Under the pieces are notes generated by a model, which had not been told where the DNA came from, searched no databases, and was given only the letters and a program-made list of their open reading frames with translations. A DNA stretch of 64,000 nucleotides from GCA-002726655 sp046582185 (lineage in GTDB: Bacteria > Pseudomonadota > Gammaproteobacteria > Pseudomonadales > Azotimanducaceae). Both the position numbers and the translations under genes were made by a program. Below are positions 60,439-64,000 of the stretch, in pieces; the first letter of the stretch is position 1, and each line of letters opens with the position of its first letter. Location of the stretch: positions 1 to 64,000 of the forward strand of contig JAYGEX010000013.1 of the NCBI GenBank assembly GCA_046582185.1. The letters are read 5' to 3'.

Positions 60439-62022
60439 TCAGGCACTATAACCGGGTCGCGGGCTCAGATCTGACACTCTCATCATTTCCTGATTCAATG
60501 CTTCCATCATCTCTGATTTCAATTGCACAGCATCCGAATCAAACCACAGATTGTTTAACTCCCCGGGATCGTTAACAAGATCGAATAGTTCACCCTGCTT
60601 CATTCCCTGGTACATTGTGATTCTAGCTTTCTGATTAACGAGGGTACGCATTCGAAGTGGGAAGCCTATATCAAAGGGGTCGTTCTTTTCGTCCTCTTCA
60701 ATGAGCACAGCCTCTCGAAGACTGCGAGACGGATCATCCAGAAGAGGACGCAAGCTGACCCCTTGCATCCCGTGGTAGGGTTCGACATCGGCAAGGTCAA
60801 GAATGGTTTGAGCCAGGTCGATAGAGCTAACGAGACTACTGGTTCTTGCAGGCTTGGCACCAGGCAAACTAATAACCAATGGAACCCGGATGCACCCTTC
60901 ATAGTGCAGTTCGTGCTTTAACATAAGCCCATGATCACCAAACATATCTCCGTGGTCCGAGTTAAAAATGATAATGGTGTTTTCCTTTTCACCGCTGGCC
61001 TCGAGTGCCTGCATGATTCGTCCCACGGTATCGTCGATGAGCCCGATCATGCCGTATTCCGCTGCAGCAGCTAGCCGCAGTTGACGTTCGAGAGGTGACC
61101 AGGCAGATGTATTGATCGTAGCTGACTTGCCCCGGTGTTCTATCATCTCCTGAATATGTGGCATAGATTTGGAATGATCTTGATTAAACGAATCAGGCAG
61201 CACGATGTCGTCCGCAGAATACAAATCAAAATACTTGCCAGGTGGTGTAAAGGGATGGTGTGGATCGGGAAAAGAACAATGTATAAAAAACGGTCGGTCA
61301 TCTTTTCTTGCCTGTTCAATTTCTTTGATCGATTGATTGCCTATATAGGTGGTGGGATAAAGTTCAGTTGGTAGGCGAGTCTGGTAAATCTGGTTCCAGT
61401 CGCAGGGTTGCTGCAGTGCATTCGCATACCCTTGATATTCCCCTGGCTCTATCCCTTGCCGAAGCAACCACTGATAATAATGTCCACCGCAGATATCCGA
61501 ATGAGATACCACAAAATTTGCCCGTTCGTAGCCGTAAAAATTTTTCTGTATCTCTACCTCCTTCAGTTGTCTGTATCGCTTGAGATTTTCCAGATTGTCC
61601 CAATCTACTGGCAGTCCGAGATCAAAAGCTTCATCTGGTAGCATGAAATCAACATGGCGCAACATGCCTTGTCGATTCACGCCCATGTTCTGCAGATGTG
61701 ACTTACCGATATGCGATGTTCGGTAACCGGCTTTACGCAGGGCTTTAACGAATGTATTTGAATGCCAATTGAGAGAAATACCATTGTGCCGCGTTCCGTG
61801 GGAAGAGGGCATGCGCCCTGTCATGATGGTTGACCTGTTTGGCATACAGATTGGATTTGAGACATAAGCACGATCGAACACGACACCTGCACTGGCGATG
61901 GCATCCAGGTTTGGTGTGGATACCAGGCTGTTGCCGCCAAAGCCTGTGTGATCCGCCCGATGCTGGTCAGTCATGATGTAGAGAAAGTTTGGTTTAGCTG
62001 CCATCCTGGGTTCCAGGTTCAT
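60439..62022 (-). CDS. Sulfatase (formylglycine-dependent alkaline-phosphatase superfamily)
   Basis: A 527-aa sulfatase. The metal site is LYIMTDQHRADHTG and the formylglycine motif CxPxR is NPICMPNRSTIMTGR, requiring a maturation enzyme not found in this window. Further motifs are TSHIGKSHLQN, HCSFPDPHHPFTPPGKY and IIIFNSDHGDMFGDHGLMLK. No signal peptide is evident, which is uncommon. The stop is followed in frame by a PEP-CTERM-like tail. The substrate (an aryl or carbohydrate sulfate) is not determined. ATG at 62022; an ATG six codons later is an alternative. Confidence 0.88.
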   Translation of the reverse strand: MNLEPRMAAKPNFLYIMTDQHRADHTGFGGNSLVSTPNLDAIASAGVVFDRAYVSNPICMPNRSTIMTGRMPSSHGTRHNGISLNWHSNTFVKALRKAGYRTSHIGKSHLQNMGVNRQGMLRHVDFMLPDEAFDLGLPVDWDNLENLKRYRQLKEVEIQKNFYGYERANFVVSHSDICGGHYYQWLLRQGIEPGEYQGYANALQQPCDWNQIYQTRLPTELYPTTYIGNQSIKEIEQARKDDRPFFIHCSFPDPHHPFTPPGKYFDLYSADDIVLPDSFNQDHSKSMPHIQEMIEHRGKSATINTSAWSPLERQLRLAAAAEYGMIGLIDDTVGRIMQALEASGEKENTIIIFNSDHGDMFGDHGLMLKHELHYEGCIRVPLVISLPGAKPARTSSLVSSIDLAQTILDLADVEPYHGMQGVSLRPLLDDPSRSLREAVLIEEDEKNDPFDIGFPLRMRTLVNQKARITMYQGMKQGELFDLVNDPGELNNLWFDSDAVQLKSEMMEALNQEMMRVSDLSPRPGYSA

Positions 62023-62084
62023 CTCGCATTAATTTTGGTCGAAGCGATGAATTCTAGCCAACATTAACCGTATCAAAGTCAGCA

Positions 62085-62240
62085 TCATCTAATGCCATCA
62101 TCGTGTTGGCACCTCGCATCACGCAAATTCTGCTCCATACCCCACTCACGAATATAACCGTGTCCACCGTGAACCTGCACACCAAGACTGGCGGCTTCCA
62201 AACCGCTTTCGGTCATAACGGCGCGATTGCTGAACTTCGA
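62085..62240 (-). pseudogene. Acyl-CoA dehydrogenase fragment
   Basis: A short minus-strand frame contains GLEAASLGVQVHGGHGYI and REWGMEQNLRDAR, the C-terminal FAD/acyl-CoA-binding region of an acyl-CoA dehydrogenase. It resembles DmdC-like enzymes, whose matching segment reads approximately GFGGHGYIREWGMEQ. Only ~50 residues remain and the frame ends abruptly (CQHDDGIR), so it is a decayed remnant. Confidence 0.7.
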
Positions 62241-62267
62241 AATGCTCTGATGAAAGAGGAACGGCAT

Positions 62268-62881
62268 CCCAATTCATACATCACACCCATGTTTTCGTCA
62301 TCTTAGAATTCTACAGTGTTTCAATCGGCATCGGCTACTGGCCGAAAAAGGAAGCAAACAAATCCCTGTATTATCAGCTCAACTACGTCGCAATCCCCTC
62401 CGAAGCTGACATCAAGATGATGAGCGATGGATCGATGAACTCTGGTGCGTTTTGACGCTATCCGGACGACATATCTTGCAGAATGTCGTTCCGTCTAAAG
62501 TGTCTTGCGGCTTCATTGCAGCGCGTCGGCGCCAGCACCAGAATGTCATCCATGAAGCGCACATAAAACAACGTATCGGGGTGGAATAACAGTGCCCGCT
62601 AAACGATATTGAATCAAGTTCAGTATGAAAGCCCGCAGTTGGCCGGATGGAGTCATGCACGACCAATAATTCGACATTCACAAATTATCTGCAATACCTG
62701 GGATAGCTGACGTTGGTTAAATACTAACCGTTTAGCCGTCACCGACCCGTTGTTAAAATCGATCTTGCCTTGATCTTTTCGGGACGACCGAATAGATTCG
62801 GAAGAAAGTGAGCCAAAACCGTAATCGTTAAATACCGGCCTTGTTTTCCTTCGTGCTAGAAATTCTTGACCATAGGATGAG
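62268..62881. other. Degenerate intergenic region
   Basis: About 600 bp with fragments only: a short plus-strand frame at about 62275-62454 (unrecognised, reading LEFYSVSIGIGYWPKKEANK) and the reverse-transcriptase remnant at 62520-62598. No intact gene is seen. Confidence 0.5.
62520..62598 (-). pseudogene. Reverse transcriptase fragment
   Basis: The minus strand reads LLFHPDTLFYVRFMDDILV then LAPTR, with the YxDD-type catalytic box FMDD and the following L-x-LAPTR of retron or group II intron-like reverse transcriptases. The frame closes upstream (TAG) and downstream after ~20 further residues, so ~25 conserved residues remain. It marks a former retroelement. Confidence 0.7.
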
Positions 62882-63727
62882 ATGAGAAAAGAGAACAGCA
62901 AACACAGTATGGTCATTGGTCTATTTATCGCAGCCTTGAGCCTCGTCGCACTGACAATGGTGTCGTGTGCGCAGCCTCAAGAAATCATCCCCGATAAGAC
63001 ATCGCTCGACGATCATCCACCGCGTATGGTCAGTGCGTTTTTTGGCTTGGATAACGCACTGCCACTGCGAGCGGTGTTTCTTTCGGTCTCAGCACCAGGC
63101 AAAGACGGGTTGCCCGTGACATTTTCCAGACGAGTCGAGGAGCCTATTGAACCTGCTGCATTCACGATTGTCACCCGCTCAGGAGCGCGACTCCAACCTT
63201 CTTTTGCAACAACCCGTCCAGCTAACGAAGCCGCTAAGCGGCACACCATTCTGCTCATCGGTGAGCTGGGCGATGAGCCTGATGACCCTCCAGTCAAAGT
63301 TGAGGTGACCGGCCATCTGGCCCTGGCTGGGGGTGACGATGCACGCGGCTTGTCAGTGGCAGTGACGCCGCTAGCAGATGGACCTTCACTCGTATTGGCG
63401 TATGCGGCCCACCCTGGAAAGATCGAGGGTAACCATCCACCAGAGACTAAGCAGATCGTTGTCGTAGTGTGGTCCGGTGGCGTGCGTCCCATGCCTGGCA
63501 TCACACTCGAGAACCATCTCCTGGGATACTCCGTCGCTACGACGGAAGGCGATGTAGTGCCCATTGCCCTAGGAAACTTAGGAGACGGAGACAACTACGA
63601 GCACCTTTATCTGGACACGGAAGCCAATCCTCTGCGTGTTAGTATGAAAGGCGGGCTTCTGATGGACCCACGAGCAGATCCGAATCCGGGCACGAGCGTT
63701 GGGGTCGCGGGCGCGATGAAACCTTAA
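62882..63727 (+). CDS. Putative lipoprotein of unknown function
   Basis: A 281-aa protein with a lipoprotein-like signal (SMVIGLFIAALSLVALTMVS then Cys at 29). I do not recognise the mature part. It contains beta-rich segments (VEVTGHLALAGGDDARGLSV, IVVVVWSGGVRPMPGITL) and an acidic C-terminal region (NLGDGDNYEHLYLDTEANPL). ATG at 62882 has AGGA 4 nt upstream. GC content is higher than in the flanking genes, and it stands beside decayed mobile DNA, so acquisition by transfer is possible. The following 63728-64000 shows no gene. Confidence 0.65.
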   Translation: MRKENSKHSMVIGLFIAALSLVALTMVSCAQPQEIIPDKTSLDDHPPRMVSAFFGLDNALPLRAVFLSVSAPGKDGLPVTFSRRVEEPIEPAAFTIVTRSGARLQPSFATTRPANEAAKRHTILLIGELGDEPDDPPVKVEVTGHLALAGGDDARGLSVAVTPLADGPSLVLAYAAHPGKIEGNHPPETKQIVVVVWSGGVRPMPGITLENHLLGYSVATTEGDVVPIALGNLGDGDNYEHLYLDTEANPLRVSMKGGLLMDPRADPNPGTSVGVAGAMKP

Positions 63728-64000
63728 ATGCGGCCTAGCCACCCTAAAGGCATGTAGCTGCGATTCGTGGTTTGCGTCAAAAACTGTCAGCAAAGAACTA
63801 GCCTAACTATCACATGCATTCGGTGAGATGGAGCGTTCAAACTGTCTGGTTGTAGTCGATTCCGACCCAAATTGATATTTGGCCTTGATCGTTTTAATCA
63901 GTTGCTTACCATTGCAAAGCGGTCAGAAAAAGCATTAAGAGAGATTGCGTAAATCCGTTGCTCAGTGCCCATTTCGGAAGTCGAAGATTTAGGATTTAGG

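Noticed and set aside
63013..63594. 193-codon minus-strand ORF
   Set aside because: Antisense shadow of the lipoprotein gene in GC-rich sequence; low-complexity Ser/Pro product without a start site.

Overview
The window is a chromosomal segment of a gammaproteobacterium, probably marine and not close to a model species. The evidence is the classic gammaproteobacterial order thrS-infC-rpmI-rplT-pheS-pheT-ihfA-merR, the order gyrA-pheA-hisC-tyrA-cmk-rpsA-ihfB-lapA-lapB, ubiG-yciK, the rluB-scpB-scpA-trpS-yciO run, and a GTP-type PEP carboxykinase. The genus cannot be fixed from the sequence alone.

Layout. 1-960: rearranged polysaccharide-gene debris (tail of a membrane protein, IS3-family orfA fragment, truncated wecB). 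980-1330: tRNA-Pro(GGG) with a duplicated 3' end and a 118-bp tandem duplication of its 5' half. 1441-9037, minus strand: translation operon, with infC starting at AUU. 9159-9384: paired hairpin repeats and tRNA-Val. 9593-10124: a double-glycine-leader bacteriocin-like gene overlapping a small two-TM membrane protein gene. 10356-13342: uvrB, tRNA-Asn with a clear promoter, comEA. 13554-24171, minus strand: LPS-assembly regulators, ihfB, rpsA, cmk, aromatic amino-acid genes and gyrA. 24574-26067: ubiG, yciK. 26350-31414, minus strand: rluB, scpB/scpA, trpS, yciO. 31530-38278, plus strand: small housekeeping genes, a membrane-anchored cold-shock protein, yciH, a sulfurtransferase, mnmC. 38391-44280: serA, LysR regulator, diiron protein, and a GntR/ABC-transporter/small-lipoprotein operon. 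44590-49822: divergent CoA-transferase and acyl-CoA ligase, YgiQ-type radical SAM. 50177-57767: pckG, small unknowns, a serine hydrolase, thiolase, ilvD. 58302-64000: accessory and partly decayed DNA (M28-like protein, truncated PhoD, sulfatase with a PEP-CTERM-like tail after its stop, acyl-CoA dehydrogenase and reverse-transcriptase remnants, a lipoprotein).

Small-scale repeats are unusually frequent. A 12-bp core, AGAGCCTTCAGC, recurs as a 24-bp tandem array after pdxJ, as the coding repeat that forms the C-terminus of GyrA, and, as related hairpins, after pckG and near rluB. A second 15-bp family (GTTGNATCNAAAAA) lies upstream of both trpS and gntR. The most promising undescribed items are the bacteriocin-like gene pair, the repeat-derived GyrA tail, the membrane-anchored cold-shock protein, and the in-frame PEP-CTERM-like tail behind the sulfatase stop codon.
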